A stretch of DNA of 64,000 nucleotides from Anaerolineales bacterium HSG25. Lineage in GTDB: Bacteria; Chloroflexota; Anaerolineae; 4572-78; J111. This document shows positions 36,867-45,182 of this stretch, in pieces (position 1 is the first letter of the stretch; each line of letters begins with the position of its first letter). Both the position numbers and the translations under genes were made by a program. Under the pieces are notes generated by a model. That model made no database searches, was not told the DNA's origin, and saw only the letters and a program-made list of their open reading frames with translations. The stretch is from contig JAUCGA010000009.1 in assembly GCA_030377865.1 (NCBI GenBank), positions 1-64,000 of the forward strand. The letters run 5' to 3'.

Positions 36867-37814
36867 ATGAAAATACGATTCTATATCCCTTTAATAAACT
36901 ATTTTGTATTAACCATGCTCCTTGTGGTGCTTTTTGGCTTGTCATCCGCCTATGCCGCCACCCCACAGATCAAAAATTTAGAAATGAAAATTTGGCCGGA
37001 ATATGACCAGCCAGACACCCTCATTATCTATGTCGGTGAACTCAGTGAAGAGACTGAGTTGCCAGCTAGGTTAACTTTTTTGTTGCCCAACTATGTAGAA
37101 GATTTACACGCCATCGCCTACGCTCAAGAAGGGCAACTGTTCCGTGTGCCAGCCGATGAGGTTGACCTTAAACCGGATAATCAGTATCTCTCGCTCACCT
37201 TTTCCGTCCCTAGCCGAACATTTCAGTTTGAATATTACGATTCTCACATTTTAAGCAAAGATGGCGATCAGCGTGAGCTCGACTACTCTTTCCATGCCCC
37301 TATGGATACGGCACAAGTCAACTTTGAGATTCAACAACCCAAACAAGCGGCCAATTTTCTGATTACACCTTCGGCCAAACAGGGCTTGACCGGTTCTGAT
37401 GGGTTCGTCTATCATCAGCTTGAGCAAACTGATATGAAACAGGACGATACGTTTACTATCAACGCGACCTACAATCGCGCAACAAATCAACCATCTGTGC
37501 AAGCATCTCAACCTGCCAACAATGCCCCCGCCCCCGCCCCAGCAGTACCCGCAGAATCAGTCTCACCAACCGTTACCACACCCACTAATCAAACCAACAT
37601 GATGGGTTATATCCTTATTGTGGGAGGGCTTATTCTACTGGTGGGGAGTGGTGGCTACTGGTACTGGTCACGTCAGCAACCTATCGGCTCAGGCAAAGGC
37701 CGACGGCGGAGTCAACAACCAGCCCAGTCAGCCGGTTTCTGTCACCAATGTGGTACCAGTTTACATGCTGGGGCAAAATTCTGTCATAATTGTGGTACAC
37801 CCCGTCGAGCATAA
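36867..37814 (+). CDS. membrane protein with exported domain and cytosolic zinc ribbon
   Basis: A 315-aa protein: signal peptide (about 1-30), exported beta-rich domain (about 31-205), Pro/Ala/Thr linker, one transmembrane helix (about 247-268) and a C-terminal double zinc ribbon FCHQCGTSLHAGAKFCHNCG. The topology puts the ribbon in the cytosol. Function unknown; the layout suggests transmission of an envelope signal or anchoring. Confidence 0.75.
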   Translation: MKIRFYIPLINYFVLTMLLVVLFGLSSAYAATPQIKNLEMKIWPEYDQPDTLIIYVGELSEETELPARLTFLLPNYVEDLHAIAYAQEGQLFRVPADEVDLKPDNQYLSLTFSVPSRTFQFEYYDSHILSKDGDQRELDYSFHAPMDTAQVNFEIQQPKQAANFLITPSAKQGLTGSDGFVYHQLEQTDMKQDDTFTINATYNRATNQPSVQASQPANNAPAPAPAVPAESVSPTVTTPTNQTNMMGYILIVGGLILLVGSGGYWYWSRQQPIGSGKGRRRSQQPAQSAGFCHQCGTSLHAGAKFCHNCGTPRRA

Positions 37815-37822
37815 AATCTAAC

Positions 37823-40663
37823 ATGCCTCTGTTGTTGCACCTCGTTTGGCCGCTACTGCTACTATTTATAGCTGATGGCCTAATCCTTGGTCATGCACCC
37901 ACAGAGTTACGATATGTCGCCAGTTTACTGCTATTAGCCGTGCTACCCGGTTGGGTGTGGTTGTCGGTTTTTGGCAAGCTCAATACCGTTATCGAACGAA
38001 GCCTATTCGCCATTGGTCTCTCATTTTCGGCCACGATTTATATCACCATGCTGGCTGTTTATCTGCCCGGCCCGCTGACTGCAAATCGCCTGCTGATCAT
38101 GCTGAATCTGTTCATCCTAACAGGTGGCTTAATTCGTGGTTTTCAAGAATACCATTGGTTTCGACACCGTTGGTTGAGCTTGTCGAAACTAAACCTGCCA
38201 AAACCGAACTGGTCAATAGCCGTACTCTTCAATCGGCTCAGGCCACACAGCCAGCTTCTTAGGCAGTTCCAGAAAAATACATCTCCTCCCCAAAATCGTT
38301 GGTTGAGCCTGTCGAAGCTAATACCCCTTCGGCAAGCTCAGGGGACGTTGGGAGAATTTAAAAGTTGGGACTGCCTTATCCCCGTTACACTCCTCTTTCT
38401 GTTGACTCTCGCTCTGCGTCTGCCCAATCTTGGTTACGCCGAATTTCATGAAGATGAGGCCGAAGCCCTTATGCTTGGGGTACGGGTATTGCAGGGCGAA
38501 GATTACGCCCTTTTTTTACATCGCAAAGGGCCAGCCCAGATGCTACTGCCGGTCGCTTTTTGGCTCCTGACCGAGCGCATCACCGAGAGCATGGCTCGGT
38601 TTCCTTTTGTTTTAAGCAGTATTCTTAGTGTGTTGACCATGTTTGTTTTAGGCCGACATTGGTTTGGCCTAACGGCGGGGTTAATCAGTGGACTGTTATG
38701 GGCCGTCAACGGATACAGTATCGCCTTTGGACGTATGGTACAGTATCAGGCGGTCATATTTTTTCTGGGGCCACTCGCTATATACAGCCTCTATCTAGCC
38801 CACAAACAGAGCCAACCACGCTGGCTCTATCTAAGTGCCATCCTTTTGGCGACCAGTCTACTGGCCCATTTTGATGCGCTGTTGCTCCTGCCGGTAGCGG
38901 GTTATCTGCTAGTGGCGTATAGCATGGTCTCGGCCACCTACACATGTCATTCTGAGCGCTGTTTGCGAAGAATCCACCCTAAAGTAGCAGAATGGGGACT
39001 CTTCAACCTTCGGTTTCAGAGTGACATGGCCCAAACGATGACCGAGGCCAAAGATTTCAATGAGCATAACCGCATGGTCGGCGAAGAATCGACTCCTCCA
39101 ACCCTCATACAACCGTGGATGCGTTACCTCTCGCCCCTGTTCGCCCTAATCCTCTTCGTCATGCTCGTCACTTCATTCTATATCCCCTATCTGCTCGACC
39201 CCGAATTTAGCAACACCACCCAATATCTCTCCGAATCACGCATCAAACCGGGATTGCTCTACAACAACCTATGGCTACTGCGCCGCCTAGATGCGGAGTA
39301 CAGTTCATGGTTTTACCTGCCTTTACTGGTCGGTGGGCTGATGATGGGCAGTGGCATGCTTCTGCGACAACAACGGTCAACAAGAACTTGGTTGATTTAT
39401 GGGAGTGGGGCAGTTTTAGCGACCCTTTGCCTAACAACGGTATGGCAACCGACATGGTGGCAAATGGGCATGGTCAACATGGCTCTTTTACCGTGGTTAG
39501 GTATAGGCGGTTTGCTGTTTTGGCAGGCGACCAACCTCGAACAACGAAGCGTTTTGTTGATGGTTGGTATGCCCCTAATCGGCTATGGGTTTTTGGTTGA
39601 TGACCCGCGCACCCATCTTTATATCATCTACCCGGGCGCTGTTTTACTGGCCGGGGTCGGCTGGCAAAGTTTGTTAGGCTACAGAACTCCGGTTTTTCAG
39701 AAAAACTGGAGTTTTAACGCTCGGATTGTACTTGCCCTAATTGGCTGTGGCTGGCTCGGTCTGATAAGCGGTTATGTCGGCCTGATTTATCTGACTCCCG
39801 AATCCACTTTTTTGGCTATACGCGGGCAGTGGGACGATTCAATCGGCGAGTTAATTTATGATGATTTGCCCAAACCAAGAGGCTATTTCGGCTACCCCAA
39901 ACGAGAAGGCTGGAAAGCGATTGGTGCGTTACGGGCAGAGGAGAACTATCAAGGAGATTTTCGTAGTGTTAACGAGGATTTTATCGTGCCGATTTGGTAT
40001 AACTATGGTCAAGCTCGTTCATGTTATGATACGCCCGCCCATTTTTTCGTCCGCCTAACTGACTACGCTGGAGAGATAGCTCCCCCCTATCAACTGAGTG
40101 GTTCAGTAACACGAGAAACCGAATCCCGAATCGAGATATATTCTGCGATGGGTCAAACTCATCAGCCAAACCGTTACCCGGTCGAAAGTTATATCAAACA
40201 GTTTGACCAGCAGGCGACCCCTCAGCGATTTATCCAGCAGGCACAACCGAGTCAACCTGTTGGCACTCAGTTTGGTGAGGCGATTCGACTGACTGGCTAT
40301 GACCTGCCCTCGGCCACGGTGCAAGCCGGAGAGATACTCGCCCTCAACCTGTATTGGCAAGCCACCACCGCACCGACAAACTCCTATCGAGCCTTTGTCC
40401 ATTTAACTGACGGTACAACGTTGTGGGCACAGCAGGACGACAATCCGATATGTCGCCTACCGACCTCGATTTGGCGGGGTGGGCAACAAGGTATGGGGCA
40501 GTTTCGCCTCCAACTTAACCCCGACATGCCAGCGGGGCGTTACCCCTTGATTATCGGGCTGTATCAGGCCGATACCTTGACTCGGCTGACGATTACTGAC
40601 GGCGCAGGGCAAATTGGCGACGATTTTCTATGGCTGGGTGACATTAGAGTTGTTCGGGAATAA
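37823..40663 (+). CDS. GT39-like membrane glycosyltransferase with in-frame repeat insertions
   Basis: A 946-aa protein; ATG 37823 (MPLLLHLVWPLLL) is preferred over one 33 bp upstream that overlaps the previous gene. Many membrane helices are interrupted by the acidic loop EFHEDEAEALMLGVRVLQGE, as in PMT/ArnT-type (GT39) transferases that use polyprenyl-phosphate sugars; a soluble beta-sandwich follows (about 790-946). Three repeats lie inside: GGTTGAGCTTGTCGAAAC at about 38157-38200, a 117-bp family C element at 38259-38378, and an 87-bp copy of the 8935 repeat at about 38942-39028. All keep the frame. The stop TAA is supplied by the family D terminus. Confidence 0.85.
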   Translation: MPLLLHLVWPLLLLFIADGLILGHAPTELRYVASLLLLAVLPGWVWLSVFGKLNTVIERSLFAIGLSFSATIYITMLAVYLPGPLTANRLLIMLNLFILTGGLIRGFQEYHWFRHRWLSLSKLNLPKPNWSIAVLFNRLRPHSQLLRQFQKNTSPPQNRWLSLSKLIPLRQAQGTLGEFKSWDCLIPVTLLFLLTLALRLPNLGYAEFHEDEAEALMLGVRVLQGEDYALFLHRKGPAQMLLPVAFWLLTERITESMARFPFVLSSILSVLTMFVLGRHWFGLTAGLISGLLWAVNGYSIAFGRMVQYQAVIFFLGPLAIYSLYLAHKQSQPRWLYLSAILLATSLLAHFDALLLLPVAGYLLVAYSMVSATYTCHSERCLRRIHPKVAEWGLFNLRFQSDMAQTMTEAKDFNEHNRMVGEESTPPTLIQPWMRYLSPLFALILFVMLVTSFYIPYLLDPEFSNTTQYLSESRIKPGLLYNNLWLLRRLDAEYSSWFYLPLLVGGLMMGSGMLLRQQRSTRTWLIYGSGAVLATLCLTTVWQPTWWQMGMVNMALLPWLGIGGLLFWQATNLEQRSVLLMVGMPLIGYGFLVDDPRTHLYIIYPGAVLLAGVGWQSLLGYRTPVFQKNWSFNARIVLALIGCGWLGLISGYVGLIYLTPESTFLAIRGQWDDSIGELIYDDLPKPRGYFGYPKREGWKAIGALRAEENYQGDFRSVNEDFIVPIWYNYGQARSCYDTPAHFFVRLTDYAGEIAPPYQLSGSVTRETESRIEIYSAMGQTHQPNRYPVESYIKQFDQQATPQRFIQQAQPSQPVGTQFGEAIRLTGYDLPSATVQAGEILALNLYWQATTAPTNSYRAFVHLTDGTTLWAQQDDNPICRLPTSIWRGGQQGMGQFRLQLNPDMPAGRYPLIIGLYQADTLTRLTITDGAGQIGDDFLWLGDIRVVRE
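38259..38378. repeat. family C element inside coding sequence
   Basis: TTA-AGGCAGTTCC at the left and GGGACTGCC-TTA at the right, with TTA as probable target duplication. Net insertion 117 bp (39 codons), in frame. Inside is the GTTGAGCCTGTCGAAG/CTTCGGCAAGCTCAGG palindrome. Confidence 0.85.
38942..39028. repeat. CATGTCATTCTGAGCG repeat inside coding sequence
   Basis: CATGTCATTCTGAGCGCTGT at the left and CAGAGTGACATG at the right, matching 8935-9022. It encodes residues of low plausibility (CHSERCLRRIHPK) in the transferase. Confidence 0.85.
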
Positions 40664-40785
40664 AGGAGTGCAAAAGCTTCTTGCTTTTGCATGTTTGTCT
40701 CTAGCAAAAGCAAGAAGCTTTTGCACTCCGCAAACTCAGAATTTGAGTTTTTATGCGATGATAAGTTATTGCCGAACAGGTCTAT
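40646..40785. repeat. family D element, copy overlapping a stop codon
   Basis: Starts TAGAGTTGTTCGGGAATAA; the TAA at 40661-40663 is the stop of the GT39-like gene, so its last residues (VVRE) are encoded by the repeat. Interior hairpin GTGCAAAAGCTTCTTGC...GCAAGAAGCTTTTGCAC. Confidence 0.85.
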
Positions 40786-40795
40786 TGAGGTGTAC

Positions 40796-40887
40796 GTAAA
40801 AATTCAGTAAAATTGCCCTAGAAACCCGATTTCTCAAAAAAATCGGGTTTCTGACGCTCTTTCTGGCGAGTTCACTGAATATTTACG
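40796..40887. repeat. family E repeat, copy 2
   Basis: Hairpin AGAAACCCGATTTCT/AATCGGGTTTCT between GTAAAAATTCAG and GAATATTTAC ends. Lies between the convergent GT39-like gene and AAA gene and may serve as terminator for either. Confidence 0.8.
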
Positions 40888-40928
40888 GGTACATACCAAA
40901 CCGTTCAAGGCGGATCATACCGCAGACC

Positions 40929-42521
40929 TCAGACTGTAATCACAAACAGTGGCTCCACCAGCACCCCCGTTTCTGAATGGGTGTAGGGTACCTCATACGT
41001 TTTGCGGCTAGTTTCATCGACGGCCTCAACAAACATCACCAAGGTTACAGTTGTCAACCCCAACTTATGCCCATACCGAGCCGCTTGATTTAGTCCCTTG
41101 TGATACTCATAATCATCCACAAAGCTCTTCACCTCTAGGGCATATTCTTGACCTGCATACCGAATCATCAAATCAACCTGCCCATTGCCAGTCGGGAACT
41201 CCGGCCAAACATCACCCCCCCGACGGCGAATAAACCGATTCAAATAGAGATACAGATTAAAATGATAGACCGCCTCATAAACTCGTAAATCTTTACGACG
41301 AGGCGCATCCTTCATCAACCAATGTTTATTTGCTTGAATGTAGGCCTCATGCAATTTGAGGATATTCTTGATATTCAGGCTAGTTTCGCTGATGGCTTGG
41401 CTCAAGTCCGTAAACGGTGGATAGAGTTGACTACCTTGACCAAACAACTCATAAGCGAAGTAGTTAAACAACCGCTTTTGGATAAATGGCGACGGGAATT
41501 TGATATATCGGTTCGTCTCATTCTCAACCTCTAGCTCAATAACCCCATTCATATACAAAAAATTGGTATCGGGGTCATCGAAACGAAATTCCATTTTCTG
41601 ATTGGTTTCCAGCAATTCTAGTAATAACCGTCTATGGGGTTCTTGTTTGGCTTTGCTGACGATATTGATGACATTGGCGTTGGGTAACGCATTCACTGCC
41701 GCCGAGTAAGCAATATCAAAATCCCGCAGAGTGATGCTAGGATTATGTTTGTTGTAGGTTTCGGTCAGGAGTTCACCCAACCAGCCAATCAGACCGGGTT
41801 GACCTTGGGTCTCATCAAACACCTTCTTTATGACCGCTGGCTCAACTGTTTGCTCACTGTCTCGTTCGTACCATTTGAACATCGATTCGACTTCATCAAA
41901 AGTAAAGTTAGGGATATGGAGACTATGTTGCACGTTAAACGGGGAGCCGGTTTTATTCTCGATGCCCAACACCGCCCGTACCCCAATCAAAGCTACCCCA
42001 TGCAGAAGATAGTCTCGCTCGGCACTCGGTTTATCAGCCTGTTGCCGACGCAAAAAATGGATATTTCTAAAGGCACTAACAATACCGCTAATCGCTTCTG
42101 GCAGGAGGGCATCAAACTCATCTAAAATTAGGATGAGAGGTTTGGATAAGACACCTCGCTTAAATATATCTCTAAAAAACAGGTGTTGGTTAATGAGGTC
42201 TGATCTTCCCAAACGTTCCAATATCTGATGGGTGATATCTTCAATAATTGCCTCAACACTCTTTTTCAGTTTCAAATCTTCTAAGGGGATATGAACCACA
42301 TCAAAGGCTTCATACGCCGAATGATCTCGTAAGGTAAACATAACCTCTTCCATAATCCATGTTTTACCCCGTTGACGGGGTGCCCATATCGTGATGTAAT
42401 GCCCGCCCTCGTCTGGATTTTCACCAATTAGTTTTAAGATGGCTCGATCAACCAGTTCTTGACGAGAAACGTAATAATGTGATGTCTTTAATGGTGAGCC
42501 GTAAGACCAGAATTTTCGCAT
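40929..42521 (-). CDS. AAA ATPase with C-terminal PD-(D/E)XK nuclease-like domain (paralogue 2)
   Basis: A 530-aa protein; ATG 42519-42521 (MRKFWSYGSPLK) has GAGAGG upstream and matches the start of paralogue 1; the longer frame runs into a repeat. Walker A WAPRQRGKTWIM, Walker B LILILDEFDALL, sensor ALIGVRAVLG, and C-terminal EFPTGNGQVDLMIRYAG with YALEVKSF. Spacing of all motifs is the same as in the gene at 31084, so the pair comes from duplication, with considerable divergence. The gene points towards paralogue 1 across the lysine/envelope block. Confidence 0.85.
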   Translation of the reverse strand: MRKFWSYGSPLKTSHYYVSRQELVDRAILKLIGENPDEGGHYITIWAPRQRGKTWIMEEVMFTLRDHSAYEAFDVVHIPLEDLKLKKSVEAIIEDITHQILERLGRSDLINQHLFFRDIFKRGVLSKPLILILDEFDALLPEAISGIVSAFRNIHFLRRQQADKPSAERDYLLHGVALIGVRAVLGIENKTGSPFNVQHSLHIPNFTFDEVESMFKWYERDSEQTVEPAVIKKVFDETQGQPGLIGWLGELLTETYNKHNPSITLRDFDIAYSAAVNALPNANVINIVSKAKQEPHRRLLLELLETNQKMEFRFDDPDTNFLYMNGVIELEVENETNRYIKFPSPFIQKRLFNYFAYELFGQGSQLYPPFTDLSQAISETSLNIKNILKLHEAYIQANKHWLMKDAPRRKDLRVYEAVYHFNLYLYLNRFIRRRGGDVWPEFPTGNGQVDLMIRYAGQEYALEVKSFVDDYEYHKGLNQAARYGHKLGLTTVTLVMFVEAVDETSRKTYEVPYTHSETGVLVEPLFVITV

Positions 42522-42544
42522 GGTGTTTACCTCTCTAACATGAT

Positions 42545-42692
42545 TTTGGCAGTTCCAATTTTTAAAATTTCCCAAAATCAGTAGGGCATAAAGAACAGGA
42601 TGCGCAGGAAGGCACTGATAGGTACACAAAATCAGTGCCTTCCTGCGCATCCTGTTCTAAGTTTTGGGAGGCCTATTTTCTTGGAAATCTCT
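42545..42692. repeat. family C element, copy 3
   Basis: Ends GGCAGTTCCAATTTTTAAAA and TATTTTCTTGGAAAT around a GAACAGGATGCGCAGGAAGG hairpin. It sits just upstream of the AAA gene start. Confidence 0.75.
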
Positions 42693-42708
42693 TTGTCATT
42701 ATACTAGA

Positions 42709-42835
42709 ACTGTTCGACAATAAGTAAGGCGGGTATTTATTGAGCTATTGGAGTGCAAAAATTTTATTCTTGCCAGTCAAAATGGAATTTTGACACTCCA
42801 TTCCGCACGAATCCTTATTCCCGAACAACTCTACT
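42709..42835. repeat. family D element, copy 4
   Basis: Ends ACTGTTCGACAATAA and TTATTCCCGAACAACTCTA, inverse orientation of copy 1 with the same interior GTCAAAATGGAATTTTGACA-like palindrome. Confidence 0.8.
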
Positions 42836-42889
42836 CTAACCACGAGGTGATGCCAACTAAGTAGTTTTCAGAACTAACTTGTAAATTGT

Positions 42890-43145
42890 CATTCCCGCAC
42901 GTTTTTAGCGGGAATCCACTGACAACACATAGATTCCCGAGCTATAAACATAAGGCGAAACAGATAACGTGAGAATAAATCCCCACGCTAAAAGCTCAAG
43001 ACCGCTAAAAGTGGCCTATTTAGCTGGCTTTAGCCTGCTTTGGCTATCAGCATCGGGATTTATTCCGATGTGTTTTGTCGCACCTTAAGTTGGTAGCCGA
43101 TTCCCGCCCAAAGCATGTGGGAATGACATGTTGACAAAAGTGACA
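42890..43145. repeat. GTCATTCCCGC repeat interrupted by family B copy 5
   Basis: GTCATTCCCGCACGTTTTTA at about 42889 and GTGGGAATGAC at about 43118 form outer arms; the long-form family B copy (42945-43100) sits inside. Related GTCATTCC arms occur at 46450 and 62580. No gene between 42522 and 43412. Confidence 0.75.
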
Positions 43146-43159
43146 ACTTAGAAATGAAA

Positions 43160-43357
43160 GTTACTTAGGTAGTCCTGCACATGTAGTGGTCATCTACCCG
43201 CAAGCTCTGAGCTTGCGGGTAGATAGTAAAGTCGCACCACTACTTTTGCACCACTACCGTTACTTAGGTAGTCCTGCACATGTAGTGGTCATCTACCCGC
43301 AAGCTCTGAGTTTGCGGGTAGATAGTAAAGTCGCACCACTACTTTTGCACCACTACC
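43160..43357. repeat. tandem pair of 99-bp repeats (left of phosphatase gene)
   Basis: Two near-identical 99-bp units (43160-43258, 43259-43357), each with TCTACCCGCAAGCTC-GAGCTTGCGGGTAGA hairpin and TAGTGGT...ACCACTA outer arms. They differ by one base in the hairpin loop region. A second pair is at 44844-45034. Confidence 0.95.
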
Positions 43358-43366
43358 GTTACTTAA

Positions 43367-43403
43367 AACCAGCCCCGACTCACAACGAGTCGGGGCTGGT
43401 TTG
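43367..43403. terminator. terminator-like hairpin at phosphatase 3' end
   Basis: AACCAGCCCCGACTC-ACAAC-GAGTCGGGGCTGGTT, a 15-bp perfect stem 10 bp past the phosphatase stop. A related CAGCCCCGACTC hairpin lies at 44748-44778 on the other side. Confidence 0.65.
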
Positions 43404-43412
43404 ATACTGATA

Positions 43413-44405
43413 TTAAACCTTATGACCATAATCTCTAACATCATTTATCTCAAAAGATGAGAATTTAAGAGGAGTCTTTCTGTATCCTTTTTTGATGTTA
43501 ACTTCGGCTACCTGAACGGTTAGCCCGCCATAGAAATTAAATCCAGACGCAGATAAGCCTATCGCGGTCAATTTATTACCAAACGCGGCCCCTGTATCTA
43601 TATCAATGGAAGCTATCAGGTTATTTTTTGGATGCCTTCTCAGATAATAACTATTCAAATCAATTTTTTCAGCTTCTTCTTCATCCTCATCCTCATCCTC
43701 ATCAGTTGATGATTTCTCAGACAACTCATCCATGTAATAGTCCAAAGAAGGTGTTGGTGTATGACCGTGGATAATGATATGACCATTCCAATGATCCGGG
43801 TCACCATTCAAAAAATCCCGTCTGATCCAAGTAGGTACATTTTCTATCCATATTTTTCTGTCGTCGATAAACTTGGTCATATCAGCATAATCATTTATCT
43901 TGAGTTGCTCCTCAAATGGCACATTAGGCATAATACCGCCATGAACAACAGTAATCTTCGCTCCAAAAAGACCATTGTCATACTCCTCTTGGTGGAAGCA
44001 TTTCATGTTCTTCATAAAGTCGGTGTATTTCTCATCAATATTGGCCTTGAAATCTTCAAATTTATTGTATCCAAAGGAACGCATCGTGCTATCGGCTCCG
44101 TTCTCCATCCATATTCGAGTTCCCCATTCATCAATATGTTTTTCATTGAAAAGGGTATCTAATAATAAATGTTCATGGTTTCCTAATAAGGTGACGGCCT
44201 TATCTCCAAGGCTCATTATAAGATCTAACACCTCTTTTGAGGAGGGGCCGTGATCTATATAATCGCCTACAAAAACAAATTTATTAAGATTATCATTATC
44301 CAAATGGTTAACCAGTGTCCGTAATGGATCATACATCCCGTGGATATCACCAATTATCCAAGTGTGTTTCTTATATTCTTCATATTCTTTGTCGAAATCT
44401 TCCAT
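43413..44405 (-). CDS. PPP-family metallophosphatase (serine/threonine phosphatase-like)
   Basis: A 330-aa protein with the full PPP signature: GDIHGMYDPL (18-27), GDYIDHGPSS, GNHEHLLL, VVHGG and IIHGHTP. These motifs bind two metal ions. It may dephosphorylate proteins or diadenosine polyphosphates (ApaH-like). An acidic low-complexity loop STDEDEDEDEEEAEK (about 232-247) is unusual. GGGAGG precedes the ATG. The gene is bracketed by same-orientation tandem repeat pairs, so it could be gained or lost by recombination. Its partner kinase might be the 58761 gene, but that is only a guess. Confidence 0.9.
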   Translation of the reverse strand: MEDFDKEYEEYKKHTWIIGDIHGMYDPLRTLVNHLDNDNLNKFVFVGDYIDHGPSSKEVLDLIMSLGDKAVTLLGNHEHLLLDTLFNEKHIDEWGTRIWMENGADSTMRSFGYNKFEDFKANIDEKYTDFMKNMKCFHQEEYDNGLFGAKITVVHGGIMPNVPFEEQLKINDYADMTKFIDDRKIWIENVPTWIRRDFLNGDPDHWNGHIIIHGHTPTPSLDYYMDELSEKSSTDEDEDEDEEEAEKIDLNSYYLRRHPKNNLIASIDIDTGAAFGNKLTAIGLSASGFNFYGGLTVQVAEVNIKKGYRKTPLKFSSFEINDVRDYGHKV

Positions 44406-44583
44406 AATCTAGTTACCTCCCTTGTTACCTGACAAGGCTTTTAGTCTCAACTAAATATAAAATATCTGATAGGATTAACAAGATTAAGGACAAAAATACT
44501 GTTAATCCTGTTGATTTTGTAACCGTTCACTCTTGTCGATTACCGCCGTTTGTTGCGTACATAAGAACCAAACAGACTAATTT

Positions 44584-44675
44584 CGTAAAAGTTCAGTAAA
44601 GTAGCCCTAGAAACCCGATTTCTTAAAGAAATCGGGTTTCTGACACTTTTTTTGGCGAGTTCACTGAATATTTAC
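44584..44675. repeat. family E repeat, copy 3
   Basis: GTAAAAGTTCAGTAAAG at the left, GAATATTTAC at the right, hairpin AGAAACCCGATTTCT in the middle. A family A fragment precedes it at about 44457-44525. Confidence 0.8.
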
Positions 44676-44843
44676 CTAATTTCAGCCAGTGGATAGGGTT
44701 TTTGAGTCGCAAGATTTAATTATACAGCAATCCCAACCCTATACAAAACAGCCCCGACTCAAATCGAGTCGGGGCTGTGGGTACATACCGAACCATTCAA
44801 GGGAGACCGCTAATCCAGTTGACGCGAATGAGTCACTTCCCAT

Positions 44844-45034
44844 AAATGAGGTAGTCCTGCACATGTAGTGGTCATCTACCCGCAAGCTCTGAGCTTGCGG
44901 GTAGATAGTAAAGCCGCACCACTACTTTTGCACCACTACCAAATGAGGTAGTCCTGCACATGTAGTGGTCATCTACCCGCAAGCTCTGAGCTTGCGGGTA
45001 GATAGTAAAGCCGCACCACTACTTTTGCACCACC
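44844..45034. repeat. tandem pair of 97-bp repeats (right of phosphatase gene)
   Basis: Two units of 97 bp (44844-44940, 44941-45034) sharing about 85 bp with the pair at 43160-43357, in the same orientation, again with the CTACCCGCAAGCTC hairpin. The junction sequences differ (AAATGAG here, GTTACTTA there), so each pair expanded locally. Confidence 0.95.
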
Positions 45035-45050
45035 ATTCACCGTTTACCAT

Positions 45051-45182
45051 TTCGGCAATAACTTATCATCGTATAAAAACTCAAATTCGAGGTCTGCGGA
45101 GTGCAAAAGCTTCTTGCTTTTGCCGGAGACAAACATGCAAAAGCAAGAAGCTTTTGCACTCCTTTATTGCCGAACAGCTCTA
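45051..45182. repeat. family D element overlapping a stop codon
   Basis: Ends TTCGGCAATAACTTATCATC and TTGCCGAACAGCTCTA. The final CTA (45180-45182) is the TAG stop of the Mrr-like gene on the minus strand. Confidence 0.85.

Noticed and set aside
42522-42650. Upstream extension of AAA paralogue 2
   Set aside because: It runs through a family C element; the internal ATG has a good ribosome-binding site.
43160-45034. CRISPR array from the repeated 97-99 bp units
   Set aside because: Units are adjacent without unique spacers, only two per site, and each is a long palindrome. No cas genes are present.
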